A stretch of DNA of 39,570 bases from Euryarchaeota archaeon RBG_13_57_23 (lineage in GTDB: Archaea; Thermoplasmatota; Thermoplasmata; UBA10834), in the NCBI GenBank assembly GCA_001800675.1, contig MGVW01000022.1:5130-44699 (forward strand), given 5' to 3'. A program made the translations under genes and the position numbers. Shown piece after piece: positions 14,696-22,624 of the stretch. Positions within the stretch are counted from its first letter, which is position 1. Each line of letters starts with the position of its first letter. The notes beneath the pieces are model-generated. The model was not told where the DNA came from. It saw only the letters and a program-made list of their open reading frames with translations, and did not search any database.

Positions 14696-16120
14696 TCATG
14701 AGAGTGCATACAACGCAATTCCGTGGAGCGTGAATGCGAGTCCCAGGAACGTGATAGTGAACGCGAACAGGAAATCCTTCCTTCTATGCCAGACTATTCT
14801 CTCAGTGTCCGAGTTCATGAAGTTCTTCTCGATATCGAACAGGTAGACCGCCGCTATCATGCCCGCGAACGTAAGAAGGTTCATGAATCCAAGCGCTGCG
14901 AACATCTTCAGATCCGGTCCGAACGGCCTGTAGACGACCCAGCCAGCTGTGATGCTCGCGAGAACCGAGGCTCCAACGAGCGCTGCCAGGATGACCATCC
15001 AGCTGTTGTGATACACGAGATTGGTGGCTGCAACGCCAAGCTCCCATTGAGACTCGATCCAGAGGTCCTCTGTTAGATAGCTCGAAGGTCCTGCCATCGT
15101 TATGATCGTGAACTCGACATCACTCATATCTCCCATATCCAGATTCCTCGCCTTGAGCTCGTTCTGGAAGAACCACACGTTCTGCATGCTGACGTAGTAG
15201 GATGGGTCAACGCAGTGGTATACGTCGACCATTCCCTCCTCGTCGTCATCCTGGAACCGGACCGGGTCTGCTCTCCCCAGCACCTGGATGGTCATGGGGA
15301 TCTCGTGGTCATCGTAGATGCTCGTGAGCTTGAGAGGGTAGTACATCCTCGTGGTTGGGAAAGTAACAGAGACCCCGAGTCGATAGACGTAGCCTCCATA
15401 TCCCCACTGTTTCTGGGATTGGTTCGTGAAAGCGTCGATGTCCGATATCCAGGAAGCGACGAACGAGTAATCTTGACCAACATACTCGTCCAGGCGGTCA
15501 AGAGCCAGAGGTGACAACTCAAGGCCCTTCTCAGCGAGATAGCCGTCTATCGCTGTGGACTCGCCCGCGGATATCAGTTCGCTGGACAGTCCGAAGGCTT
15601 CGACGTGCTCCGATATCACCACACCTGAAATGCCATCGGAGGTGCCTTCGACCTCCTCGGAGAGCAACGGTCGTCCACCGCCATACCAGCCCGTCTGTGT
15701 TTCGCTAGATAGTCCGAGGGCCAAGAGCGGGTAGAGCTGAGAGCCGTAGACCCAGACGAAATTTTCGTCGACCTCCCTTCTCGCCAAGCTACTCAGGAAG
15801 TATCCGTCGAGTGAGTTGATAGTCTGGACGATCGTGATGTTTGCAGCATTTGGCTCACTGGGTATCGGGAAGAACCAGACGGCCTGTGCGCCGGCCTGCA
15901 AGCTGTTCGCCGAGATGCTCGCCTGAATGATCAGATTCTCCTTTCCGTCGACGAGGCTGATCATTGCGAACTGGGAATCCTCCATGGCAAGTTCCCATGT
16001 GTCGTAAGCCGGCACATAGACATGACTCACGCCATCAGCAGCCGCGCCGAGAGCGGTCAAGGGCAGCACTGTGAATATCGCCACAAGTCCGACGATGAAC
16101 CTCCTAATCACGCAAACCAC
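14696..16120 (-). CDS. exported DUF2330-like protein with three C-terminal membrane helices
   Basis: 474 residues. An N-terminal signal (hydrophobic ~8-25, ALGAAADG) leads into an exterior domain that begins ADGVSHVYVPAYDTWELA and includes DGKENLIIQASI and AVWFFPIPSEPN; the DG-E-LI-Q and WxxPIPSxP pattern is like DUF2330, an uncharacterised exported domain (identification from memory, moderate). Three hydrophobic helices follow near 375-395, 405-428 and 447-470. The GTG at 16120 lies ~28 bp after a TATA-like gttaatatag on the minus strand (16146-16155), fitting a leaderless transcript; a second GTG at 16111 is possible. No functional partner is evident nearby. Confidence 0.72.
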   Translation of the reverse strand: MVCVIRRFIVGLVAIFTVLPLTALGAAADGVSHVYVPAYDTWELAMEDSQFAMISLVDGKENLIIQASISANSLQAGAQAVWFFPIPSEPNAANITIVQTINSLDGYFLSSLARREVDENFVWVYGSQLYPLLALGLSSETQTGWYGGGRPLLSEEVEGTSDGISGVVISEHVEAFGLSSELISAGESTAIDGYLAEKGLELSPLALDRLDEYVGQDYSFVASWISDIDAFTNQSQKQWGYGGYVYRLGVSVTFPTTRMYYPLKLTSIYDDHEIPMTIQVLGRADPVRFQDDDEEGMVDVYHCVDPSYYVSMQNVWFFQNELKARNLDMGDMSDVEFTIITMAGPSSYLTEDLWIESQWELGVAATNLVYHNSWMVILAALVGASVLASITAGWVVYRPFGPDLKMFAALGFMNLLTFAGMIAAVYLFDIEKNFMNSDTERIVWHRRKDFLFAFTITFLGLAFTLHGIALYALS

Positions 16121-16201
16121 CGTTTAGTATTACGGGGCGACCCGCTATATTAACGGTGTGCGCGCGTTGACCTGGAAGTCATTCCTCTGCACTAGCACGC
16201 T

Positions 16202-16771
16202 TCACGGCGGGACTTTCTTGCGCTTGAGCTCCATGCCAACGCTCCATGCGCTTCCCAATTTCCTGCCCAGGCTCCAGTAGCCTCGGTCGTTCATCACGAA
16301 CAGCAGCGGGTCGACCTTGGCAAAATTGACCACTCCGCTGTCGAGGACCTCCTCGTCAGAGTAGGTTTCGACGACCTTCCCAACGAAGATGTCGTGGCTC
16401 TCGAAATCGAAAGTGTGAGTCAGTTCGCACTCCATGTTGATTGGGCACTCCTCGATCAAGGGCGCGGTCTTGAGCGCCCCATAGAACACCTTGAACATCT
16501 TGGCCTTGTCCTCTTTCTTTCCGGAGACGAGCCCGCAGTAGTCAGTCTCCTTCATGAGTTTAGTGCCTGGGATGTTGACGCTGAACGTCCCGTTCTCTTT
16601 GATGCCCTGGTTCGTGTAGTGAGATTTCGACATACTCATCGAGACCGAGCCAGGATCCACGATGCCGACATGTGCCATCGTTATGAAGTTCGGCTTTCCG
16701 TTGACCTGCGCGCCCACCAATACCGTGGGCAAGGGGTAGAGGCAATTCTTTGCTCCGAGCTGTTTCTTCAT
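16202..16771 (-). CDS. flavin reductase-family, FMN-binding split barrel protein
   Basis: About 189 residues with the split-barrel pattern of flavin reductases and related flavoproteins: CLYPLPTVLVGAQVNGKPN at the start, ITMAHVGIVDPGSVSMSMS, then HYTNQGIKENGTFSVNIP and MKETDYCGLVSGKKEDK, the FMN phosphate/ring contact blocks. Such proteins reduce flavin with NAD(P)H or act as redox partners. The ATG at 16771 is chosen because the TATA box (CTCTTATAG, ~16806-16814, minus) puts the transcript start near 16785; the frame is open to 16864. Divergent from the aminomutase gene. Confidence 0.88.
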   Translation of the reverse strand: MKKQLGAKNCLYPLPTVLVGAQVNGKPNFITMAHVGIVDPGSVSMSMSKSHYTNQGIKENGTFSVNIPGTKLMKETDYCGLVSGKKEDKAKMFKVFYGALKTAPLIEECPINMECELTHTFDFESHDIFVGKVVETYSDEEVLDSGVVNFAKVDPLLFVMNDRGYWSLGRKLGSAWSVGMELKRKKVPP

Positions 16772-16867
16772 CCCCGTCCCATCCGAGTTACGAATTGCAG
16801 TATCATCTATAAGAGAGGGAGCCTTCCGAAGGGGAATGGCATTAGCATACGGTGCCCCCTGCACTTA

Positions 16868-16877
16868 CTCTATATAG
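16868..16877 (+). promoter_or_regulatory. TATA box of the lysine 2,3-aminomutase gene
   Basis: ctctatatag is 53-62 bp ahead of the ATG at 16930; the leader then contains TTTTTGGAGG (16910-16919) as ribosome site. Confidence 0.6.
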
Positions 16878-16929
16878 CCGGACCCTATACCGAATTTTTG
16901 GAAGAGGCCTTTTTGGAGGCCTGAATGGC

Positions 16930-18234
16930 ATGAGAAGGTACAAGGACATCCCGCTTTGGAAGAACGTCTCGCCCAAGCAGTGGACCGACTGGAAGTGGCA
17001 GGTCAGGAACCGCATCATGGACGTCGACACCCTGGCTCAGGTCATCAATCTCACCGACGAGGAGGAGAAGGAGATCAGAGACTCGATGAAGTACCTGCGG
17101 ATGGCCATCACGCCCTACTACGCGACCTTGATGGATCCGGACGACCCGCACGACCCCGTCAGGAGGCAGGCCGTGCCAACATCGAACGAGGTCCAGATCA
17201 AGAAGTACGAGATGCTGGACTCCGTCGGTGAGACGGTGGACTCCCCTCACGAGGGGCTGACTCACAGGTACCCGGACCGCGTGCTCTTGCTTCTTACAGA
17301 CCAGTGCAGCATGTACTGTCGACACTGCTGCCGCAGAAGGATAGTCGGACAGACAGACCATCAGAGGTCTTGGGAAGAGATCAAGGAGGGGATCGACTAC
17401 ATCAGGGAGACTCCCGAGGTGAGGGATGTGCTCTTGTCCGGTGGAGACCCGCTCATGGTCTCGGACGAGTTCCTGGAGAAGGTCATCCGGGAAGTTAGGA
17501 AGATCAAGCACGTGCAGATTGTCAGGCTCGGCTCCAGGACTCCTGTCGTGCTTCCGTACAGGATCACGCCATCGCTCGTCAAGATGCTCAGGAAGTACCA
17601 TCCTGTCTGGCTCAACACTCATTTCAACCACCCGAAGGAGATCACGCCGGTATCGAAGCGTGCGGTCGAGACGCTCGTGGACGCGGGCATACCAGTAGGT
17701 AATCAGACCGTCCTGCTCAAGGGTGTCAACGATTGCGTGACCATAATGAAGAAGCTCTGCCAGGACCTGACGTCGATCAGGTGCAGACCCTACTACATCT
17801 ATCAGTGCGACATCGCAAGAGGGCTTGAGCATTTCAGGACCTCCACGGCCAAAGGGTTCGAGATAATCGAGTCGCTGAGAGGACACACTTCAGGGTTCGC
17901 AGTCCCTGAATTCATCATCGATGCGCCCACGGGCGGCGGGAAGATCCCGATCAGCCCCAACTATGTCATCTCGATGTCCGACAAGATGATAGTCCTGAGG
18001 AACTACGAGGGCGGCATATTCTCGTTCCCAGAACCCGAGGGCGACAGGACGAGCGTCTGCCCGCCGTCGTGCAAGATGTGCAAGCAGTATCCGGAGCTGG
18101 AGTCGAAAGAAGGCGTTGCGGGAGTGCTCGCGGGCAAGAAGATGTGCCTGATACCAGAGGGCTCCCTCAGAGAGGCGAGGCGGAAGGCATATCACAAAGA
18201 ATCGAAGCACTCAGGCAAGTGCCACGATTTCTAG
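16930..18234 (+). CDS. kamA: lysine 2,3-aminomutase
   Basis: Radical-SAM, PLP-dependent enzyme turning L-lysine into beta-lysine, in archaea the precursor of the osmolyte N-epsilon-acetyl-beta-lysine. 434 residues. The cluster motif CSMYCRHC uses Cys126, 130 and 133; the PLP Lys is 338 in PTGGGK. Asp294 (QCDIARG) and Asp331 (IDAPTGG) fit the two Asp that bind the lysine epsilon-amino group in the clostridial enzyme, which argues against the glutamate mutases that replace them. Cys269 and the CPPSCKMC tail match the zinc-binding set. ATG at 16930, after GGAGG and a TATA box. The usual partner acetyltransferase AblB is not next to it. Confidence 0.93.
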   Translation: MRRYKDIPLWKNVSPKQWTDWKWQVRNRIMDVDTLAQVINLTDEEEKEIRDSMKYLRMAITPYYATLMDPDDPHDPVRRQAVPTSNEVQIKKYEMLDSVGETVDSPHEGLTHRYPDRVLLLLTDQCSMYCRHCCRRRIVGQTDHQRSWEEIKEGIDYIRETPEVRDVLLSGGDPLMVSDEFLEKVIREVRKIKHVQIVRLGSRTPVVLPYRITPSLVKMLRKYHPVWLNTHFNHPKEITPVSKRAVETLVDAGIPVGNQTVLLKGVNDCVTIMKKLCQDLTSIRCRPYYIYQCDIARGLEHFRTSTAKGFEIIESLRGHTSGFAVPEFIIDAPTGGGKIPISPNYVISMSDKMIVLRNYEGGIFSFPEPEGDRTSVCPPSCKMCKQYPELESKEGVAGVLAGKKMCLIPEGSLREARRKAYHKESKHSGKCHDF

Positions 18235-18257
18235 TCCTCGCACCATCAAACCCATTC

Positions 18258-18932
18258 TCACTTCTTGTCCTCCAGGACCGCCCGCGTGATGACGTAGTTC
18301 CCGGAGTTCCTCTTCCAGTTCGAATGCGCTTCTAATATGCAGATCTCCTTCGAGAAGTTCGGGCCGTCGAGGACGAAGGTCTCGAGCTCCCCGCCTTCTC
18401 CGGTCACGCTTATCCTGTACTTCTCCCGGAGCTGTTCGAGTTCCTTGATCGAATGGACTGTGATGATCTTGCCCAGCCACCCTTCGTCGAACCCCTCGGC
18501 ATAGACTCCCGCTATCATGAATTTGAATCCAGCATGGACCATGTCCTCGAGCAGCATCAGCTGGTCTTTGCGCCACAGGGGGGCATACATCGGCTTGCCC
18601 AGCCTCTGCGCGATCTCGTTGAGTCGAGACCACTGGTAGTCGGAAGCGATCGCCCCGCAGACGAAGCCATCCGTGTCCTCGGAGCGCATCAGCTCTTCCA
18701 GGTCTTTGAGCTCCTCCTCCTTCAGGCCTGAACTCTCCCTTTGCTTGATGGGGATGCCCAGCGCCTCCGAGTGAAGCTTCGTCCAGCGGATGTTAGGATA
18801 GTGGAACATGTACGAATCGGAGGCCTTCGGAATGACCGTCAGCAAGCTCGCAACTTCCCATCCCTGCTGCTGTGTCAAGTACAACGCGTAAGTCGAATCC
18901 TTGCCCCCAGAGAATAGCGCAGAAACCCTCAT
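18258..18932 (-). CDS. diphthine-ammonia ligase (Dph6)-family ATP pyrophosphatase
   Basis: A 224-residue PP-loop protein: SGGKDSTYAL at 8-17 binds ATP, and GEGGELETFVLDGP near residue 190 is the family's C-terminal signature. Dph6 amidates diphthine on elongation factor 2 in the last step of diphthamide synthesis; archaeal homologues are assigned by similarity. Blocks FVCGAIASDYQWSR and LAPLW-like MYAPLWRKD fit the family. The ATG at 18932 follows GGAG by 6 bases; TATA-like ccaaatagc near 18964-18972 (minus). Divergent from the small zinc protein. Confidence 0.88.
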   Translation of the reverse strand: MRVSALFSGGKDSTYALYLTQQQGWEVASLLTVIPKASDSYMFHYPNIRWTKLHSEALGIPIKQRESSGLKEEELKDLEELMRSEDTDGFVCGAIASDYQWSRLNEIAQRLGKPMYAPLWRKDQLMLLEDMVHAGFKFMIAGVYAEGFDEGWLGKIITVHSIKELEQLREKYRISVTGEGGELETFVLDGPNFSKEICILEAHSNWKRNSGNYVITRAVLEDKK

Positions 18933-19015
18933 CTCTGCTCCAGCGTTCATGTATCGGAGGGTCGCTATTTGGATGTTCTGCCCTTGCTTGATTGCGTTTA
19001 TATCTGGGCATAGCC

Positions 19016-19234
19016 ATGTGCGTGGACGTGTTCTACTGTCCAAGGTGCGACCGCACGATACCGAAGGAGCGTATCGAGAAGGCAGACAGGGAGCTCAAGC
19101 GGACATACGGAATCAGCAATCTGTCCGACCTGAGGTGCCCGGTGTGCGATTGCGAGTACATAGATTTGGACAAGGTTAGGAAAGGCGGGGAGGAGCATGT
19201 CGGCGAAACGAAGAGAAGGACCGCTGTTCCTTGA
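19016..19234 (+). CDS. small two-CxxC zinc protein
   Basis: 72 residues, family not recognised. It has two CxxC knuckles, FYCPRCD near the start and RCPVCDCEY at ~45-53, a likely single zinc ribbon, with a charged helix between (ERIEKADRELKRTYG). The ATG at 19016 is about 20-25 bp after the TATA box gtttatatc (18997-19005), so the mRNA is probably leaderless. Its last 38 bp overlap the start of the creatininase-family gene in another frame; the shared region includes that gene's ribosome site. Possible alternative: translation ends earlier by an unrecognised route, but the zinc knuckles support it as real. Confidence 0.72.
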   Translation: MCVDVFYCPRCDRTIPKERIEKADRELKRTYGISNLSDLRCPVCDCEYIDLDKVRKGGEEHVGETKRRTAVP

Positions 19235-19943
19235 GGAGCTGACGAGCACTGAGTTCGCGAAGCTCGTCAAGAAGAAACCGCTCGTGATCATCCCGTTCGG
19301 ATCGATGGAAGAGCACGGCTCGCACCTTCCACTCGGGACGGACGCATTCCAGGCGGAGGAGATCGCTCGAAGGGTGGGGGCTGAGTTCGACGCGATATTG
19401 TGTCCGCCGATAAGGTACGGGGAGTGCAGGTCGACTCGCAACTACCCAGGCACATTGACTCTCACTTTCGAGACCGTCCAGGCGATGGCGTTCGAGTTGG
19501 TCTCAGAGCTCGCCCGGAACGGCATCAGACGGATCATGATACTAACCGGCCACGCGGGCTCGGGACATATGGCAGCTCTGAGGCTGGGCGCACTGAGGGC
19601 TGTCGAGAAGAATCGTGAGGTCAAAGTCATGGTCTTGTCGGACTACGACATCGCCTATGATCTCAGGGGTAAGGAATTCCCGGTCGAGGACGGGCACGGA
19701 GGCGAGATCGAGACGTCAAGGATTCTGAACATCCGGCCATCTCTGGTGCGCAAGACCAGACCGAAGGGAACCACGAGGCCTCCAGAGTACATGGTCCTGC
19801 CAGATCCCGAACGCCACATGCCGACGGGAATCTACGGGGATGCCGCCTACGGCTCTGCCAGAAAAGGCAGGACTATCGACGACTACGTCGTCAAGAAGTT
19901 GTGTGAGCTTGTCGAACGGAACTTCGGGATAAGGAGAGCGTGA
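19197..19943 (+). CDS. creatininase-family amidohydrolase (ArfB-like)
   Basis: 248 residues with the metal-binding signature of the family: GSMEEHGSHLPLGTD (Glu39, His40, His43, Asp49), TGHAGSGH mid-protein and DGHGGEIETS carrying a metal-binding Glu. Archaeal members include FAPy deformylase ArfB of riboflavin and F420 synthesis; others are creatinine amidohydrolases or MftE peptidases. Context here (no mycofactocin genes, rpiA next door) fits ArfB best, but the motifs alone cannot decide. Strong GGGAGGAGC ribosome site ahead of ATG 19197. rpiA follows after 4 bp, so they share an mRNA. Confidence 0.86.
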   Translation: MSAKRREGPLFLEELTSTEFAKLVKKKPLVIIPFGSMEEHGSHLPLGTDAFQAEEIARRVGAEFDAILCPPIRYGECRSTRNYPGTLTLTFETVQAMAFELVSELARNGIRRIMILTGHAGSGHMAALRLGALRAVEKNREVKVMVLSDYDIAYDLRGKEFPVEDGHGGEIETSRILNIRPSLVRKTRPKGTTRPPEYMVLPDPERHMPTGIYGDAAYGSARKGRTIDDYVVKKLCELVERNFGIRRA

Positions 19944-19947
19944 TAGG

Positions 19948-20619
19948 TTGAATCTCAAGGAGAAGGCCGCTGAGGCCGCTGTCAAGCACGTCAAGGAGGG
20001 GATGGTCGTCGGACTCGGGAGCGGCTCCACTGCGAGCATCGCCATCAAGATGATCGGGGAGAAGGTACGAGGCGGTATGTACATCATCGGCATCCCGACA
20101 TCTCGAGATTCCGAGATACTCGCCAAATCGGTGGGGATCCGGATAGGAGAACTGAAGGACCATCCGCAGGTGGACATCACGATAGACGGTGCGGACGAGG
20201 TGGACCCGAAGCTGAACCTGATCAAGGGTCTTGGGGGAGCTTTGGTCAGGGAAAAGATCGTGGCCGTCTCGACCTCGATGGAGATAATCGTCGTCGACAA
20301 CTCGAAACTTGTCGATCACCTGTGCCAGAAGGCGCCACTCCCGGTCGAGATCGTGAGGTTCGCCCATGATGCCACCGTGCGGAGGTTGGAGCAGTTCGGA
20401 TGCATGCCGAAGCTAAGGGTGAGGGTCGGAGAGCTCTACGTGACTGACAACGGGAACTACATCGCGGACTGCAAATTCGATCGGATAGACAACCCGGCGA
20501 AGATGGAGTCTGAGCTGAACCTCGTGCCCGGAGTGGTGGACAACGGATTGTTCGTGGGGCTGGCCCACAAGGTCATAGTCGCATCCGAAAAAGGCATCAG
20601 AACTCTTGAGAAGAAATAG
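19948..20619 (+). CDS. rpiA: ribose-5-phosphate isomerase A
   Basis: Interconverts ribose 5-phosphate and ribulose 5-phosphate. 223 residues with GLGSGSTA at 22-29 (phosphate loop), IGIPTSRDSE, TIDGADEVDPKLNLIKGLGGALVREK (the last Glu is the catalytic base) and a C-terminal DNGLFVGLA block. The start is TTG at 19948, following GTGATAGG. It joins the split transketolase and the transaldolase at 29.4-31.8 kb in the non-oxidative pentose phosphate route. Its stop is 2 bp from the stop of the convergent regulator. Confidence 0.95.
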   Translation: MNLKEKAAEAAVKHVKEGMVVGLGSGSTASIAIKMIGEKVRGGMYIIGIPTSRDSEILAKSVGIRIGELKDHPQVDITIDGADEVDPKLNLIKGLGGALVREKIVAVSTSMEIIVVDNSKLVDHLCQKAPLPVEIVRFAHDATVRRLEQFGCMPKLRVRVGELYVTDNGNYIADCKFDRIDNPAKMESELNLVPGVVDNGLFVGLAHKVIVASEKGIRTLEKK

Positions 20620-20621
20620 AT

Positions 20622-20987
20622 CTACTTCGCGAGCTCCTTGAGCTGCTTGATGTTGTTCTCGATGCCCTCGATCTTCTTCCTCTCTTCGCTCTCGATGATC
20701 TCTATGATCTTCTCGAAGGGGATCGCGAGCTTGTTGGAGTGCACGGGTCTTCCCTTGCCCTCCTTCTTGATGTCCCGCTTGCTGACGTACTTGCGTCTCC
20801 GGAGCTCCTGCATCGCAATGGACACCTCTGGCTGCCGGAGGCTGGTGGCACTCTCGATCTCAACGGATGTGGTCTCTTCCTTCTTGCGGAGGAACACGAG
20901 CGTCTTTGCGATGTTCTTAGACAGGCCTGTGCGCATAAGAAGTTCGACGAGCATCTCGTCTTTCTTTGTTAGGCCTTTGTCCGTCAT
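20622..20987 (-). CDS. winged-helix (TrmB/MarR-like) transcription regulator
   Basis: 121 residues. The N-terminal half is a winged helix: a helix with LSKNIAKTLVFLRKKEE, a turn TTSVEIESATSLRQPEVSIAMQELRRR as recognition helix, then a basic wing KYVSKRDIKKEGKGRP. The end is a long charged helix (FEKIIEIIESEERKKIEG...) for dimerisation. The target is unknown. ATG at 20987; minus-strand TATA ttaataaatg near 21006-21015, giving an almost leaderless mRNA. It stands alone between rpiA and the ribosomal operon. Confidence 0.82.
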   Translation of the reverse strand: MTDKGLTKKDEMLVELLMRTGLSKNIAKTLVFLRKKEETTSVEIESATSLRQPEVSIAMQELRRRKYVSKRDIKKEGKGRPVHSNKLAIPFEKIIEIIESEERKKIEGIENNIKQLKELAK

Positions 20988-21015
20988 ATTATGTGCCTAG
21001 CCATTTATTAATTGC

Positions 21016-21198
21016 CAAATATTTATCCCTTTCTATGCTATTGGGCTGCTATTGAAGCGACAGCAGTCAGAAGCTTGATTACTGACGAACTCCAGCTGGA
21101 CAGATTCACTGGTGGTGGGTCAGTCTCATGTGTCGCGGAGAATGCTTTAATACAAGTTCTCGCTTACTCTTCGCCTGCGCTGAGGAACGCTGATTTCA
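21016..21198 (+). other. spacer before rpl44e with two TATA-like boxes
   Basis: The first, caaatatttatcc (21016-21028), would start a transcript near 21050; the second, gctttaataca (21146-21156), is the likely promoter of the ribosomal operon. Between them is a short inverted repeat GTCAG/CTGAC (~21068-21088). No frame or known RNA family is recognised. Confidence 0.4.
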
Positions 21199-21480
21199 AT
21201 GAAGATGCCCAGAGTCACCAAGGAGTACTGTCCTAAGTGCAAGAAGCACACGTCTCACGAGGTCGAGAGGGTCAAATCCCGACCGAGATCTGAGCTCAAG
21301 TGGGGGCAGAGGCGTTACAGGAGAGCGACCGCAGGATACGGAGGTTTCCCGAGGCCGAAGTACGAGGGCCGGCAGAAACCGACCGTCAAGGTTGCGCTCA
21401 GATACAGATGCAAGGTCTGCAAGAAGGCTCATCAAAGGACCTGTTTCAGGGCGAAGACCTTCGAGCTGAAGGAGGCCTGA
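21199..21480 (+). CDS. rpl44e: 50S ribosomal protein L44e
   Basis: 93 residues with CPKCKKHTSH near the N-terminus and CKVCKKAHQR near the C-terminus, the zinc-binding pairs of L44e, and the conserved RRYRRATAGYGGFPRPK stretch. ATG at 21199 gives the family's usual KMPRVTKEYCPKC opening; an ATG two codons later is possible. First gene of the rpl44e-rps27e-aif2a-nop10-pac2 operon, a classic archaeal arrangement. Confidence 0.97.
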   Translation: MKMPRVTKEYCPKCKKHTSHEVERVKSRPRSELKWGQRRYRRATAGYGGFPRPKYEGRQKPTVKVALRYRCKVCKKAHQRTCFRAKTFELKEA

Positions 21481-21483
21481 GCG

Positions 21484-21672
21484 ATGAAAGGTAAGGTCCC
21501 TGCTCCGAAGAGCAAGTTCGTCACGGTCAAGTGCCAGGATTGCGGGAACGAGCAGATCGCGTTCGACAAGCCTGCGACGCAGGTGAAGTGCAACGTGTGC
21601 GGTGCCACTCTGATCAAGCCGACGGGAGGCAAGGGCGTGATCAGGGGGCAGCTGCTCGGAGAGGTCCAGTAA
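21484..21672 (+). CDS. rps27e: 30S ribosomal protein S27e
   Basis: 62 residues with a four-Cys zinc ribbon (VKCQDCGNEQIAF, VKCNVCGATLIKPTGGK), the S27e signature. It starts 3 bp after rpl44e; its TAA overlaps the ATG of aif2a by one base (TAATG). Confidence 0.96.
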   Translation: MKGKVPAPKSKFVTVKCQDCGNEQIAFDKPATQVKCNVCGATLIKPTGGKGVIRGQLLGEVQ

Positions 21673-22457
21673 TGGTGCACAAGGCTGAGTTCCCTGAAGT
21701 CGGAGATCTTGTAGTATGCACCGTCTCAAACGTCAAGAACTTCGGCGCTTTCTGCAACCTGGACGAGTACGAAGCTAAGGAAGGTTTCATCCACGTTCGC
21801 GATGTCGCCACCGGCTGGGTCAAGTACATAAGAGACCACGTCCGGGAAGGACAGAAGATCGTGTGCAAGGTGCTCGCCGTCGATTTGGACAGGGGGCACA
21901 TCGACCTCTCCCTCAAGCAGGTGAACGAGCACCAGAAGAGGGAGAAGGTCCAGGAGTGGAAGAACGAGAAGAAGGCTGACAAACTCCTCGAGATAGTCTC
22001 TGACAAGGTCGGCAAGAGCATGGAAGAGGCATGGGCCGAAGCTGGAGAGAAGCTGATCGAGGAGTACGGCACTCTGTACAACGCCTTCGAACAGGTCACA
22101 ATAGCTCCAGAATCACTCAAGGAAACGGGGCTGGACAAGAAGTGGGCAGCCGCTGTTATCGAGGTGGCGAAGGAGAACATCCAGGCTCCGATAGTCACGA
22201 TCGACGGTCTGCTCGAGGTAACGAATCCGAAGGGGGACGGCGTAGACCATGTCAAGAAAGCCCTGGCCGCGGGCAAGGACGTGGATGACTCTGCGATTGA
22301 CATTCACTACATCGGAGCTCCAAGGTACAGAATCACCGTGTCCGCAACAGACTACAAAGAAGCCGAGCAGGAGATGAAGGCGGCAGTCCAAAAGATAGCC
22401 GTGGCCGTCGAGAAGACAGGCGGGTCGTTGAGCTTCAAGAGGAAGGAGGAGAAGTGA
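21672..22457 (+). CDS. aif2a: translation initiation factor aIF2, alpha subunit
   Basis: 261 residues in the normal three-domain order: an N-terminal S1 fold (PEVGDLVVCTVSNVKNFGAF ... GFIHVRDVATG ... LDRGHIDLSLKQV), a helical middle, and a C-terminal alpha-beta domain that binds the gamma subunit (APIVTIDGLLEVTNPKGDGV ... YIGAPRYRITVSATDY). aIF2 brings initiator tRNA to the ribosome; the position of the eukaryotic regulatory Ser loop is not conserved here as a phosphosite by eye. Starts inside the rps27e stop. Confidence 0.97.
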   Translation: MVHKAEFPEVGDLVVCTVSNVKNFGAFCNLDEYEAKEGFIHVRDVATGWVKYIRDHVREGQKIVCKVLAVDLDRGHIDLSLKQVNEHQKREKVQEWKNEKKADKLLEIVSDKVGKSMEEAWAEAGEKLIEEYGTLYNAFEQVTIAPESLKETGLDKKWAAAVIEVAKENIQAPIVTIDGLLEVTNPKGDGVDHVKKALAAGKDVDDSAIDIHYIGAPRYRITVSATDYKEAEQEMKAAVQKIAVAVEKTGGSLSFKRKEEK

Positions 22458-22624
22458 AGACCCTTCTGAGGAAGTGCCCCGCATGCGTGGAGTACACACT
22501 TAAGGACACCTGCCCTAAGTGCGGCGGCACAACCTTCATGCCGATGCCCGCGAAGTACTCTCCAGAGGACAGGTACGGAGAGTACAGGCGCCGCCTGAAG
22601 AAGGAGATGACGGGAGAGGCCTAG
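22454..22624 (+). CDS. nop10: Nop10, H/ACA RNP protein
   Basis: 56 residues from a GTG that overlaps the aif2a stop (GTGA). It has KCPACVEYTLKDTCPKCGG, the zinc ribbon of archaeal Nop10, then PAKYSPEDRYGEYRRRLK, the conserved Cbf5-binding segment. Nop10 supports pseudouridine formation by H/ACA guide RNPs. It ends immediately before the ATG of pac2. Confidence 0.95.
   Translation: MKTLLRKCPACVEYTLKDTCPKCGGTTFMPMPAKYSPEDRYGEYRRRLKKEMTGEA

Noticed and set aside
16885..17886. A 333-codon open frame antisense to the aminomutase gene
   Set aside because: Composition is His/Asp/Val-rich with no motif; it mirrors the GC-rich codons of kamA, whose catalytic residues are all present.
19197..19943. 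MftE peptidase of a mycofactocin system
   Set aside because: No mftA, mftB, mftC or mftD-like genes around it; only the shared fold signature.
21050..21145. Box C/D guide RNA in the spacer before rpl44e
   Set aside because: A CTGA is present but no convincing RTGATGA box or paired C'/D' elements.
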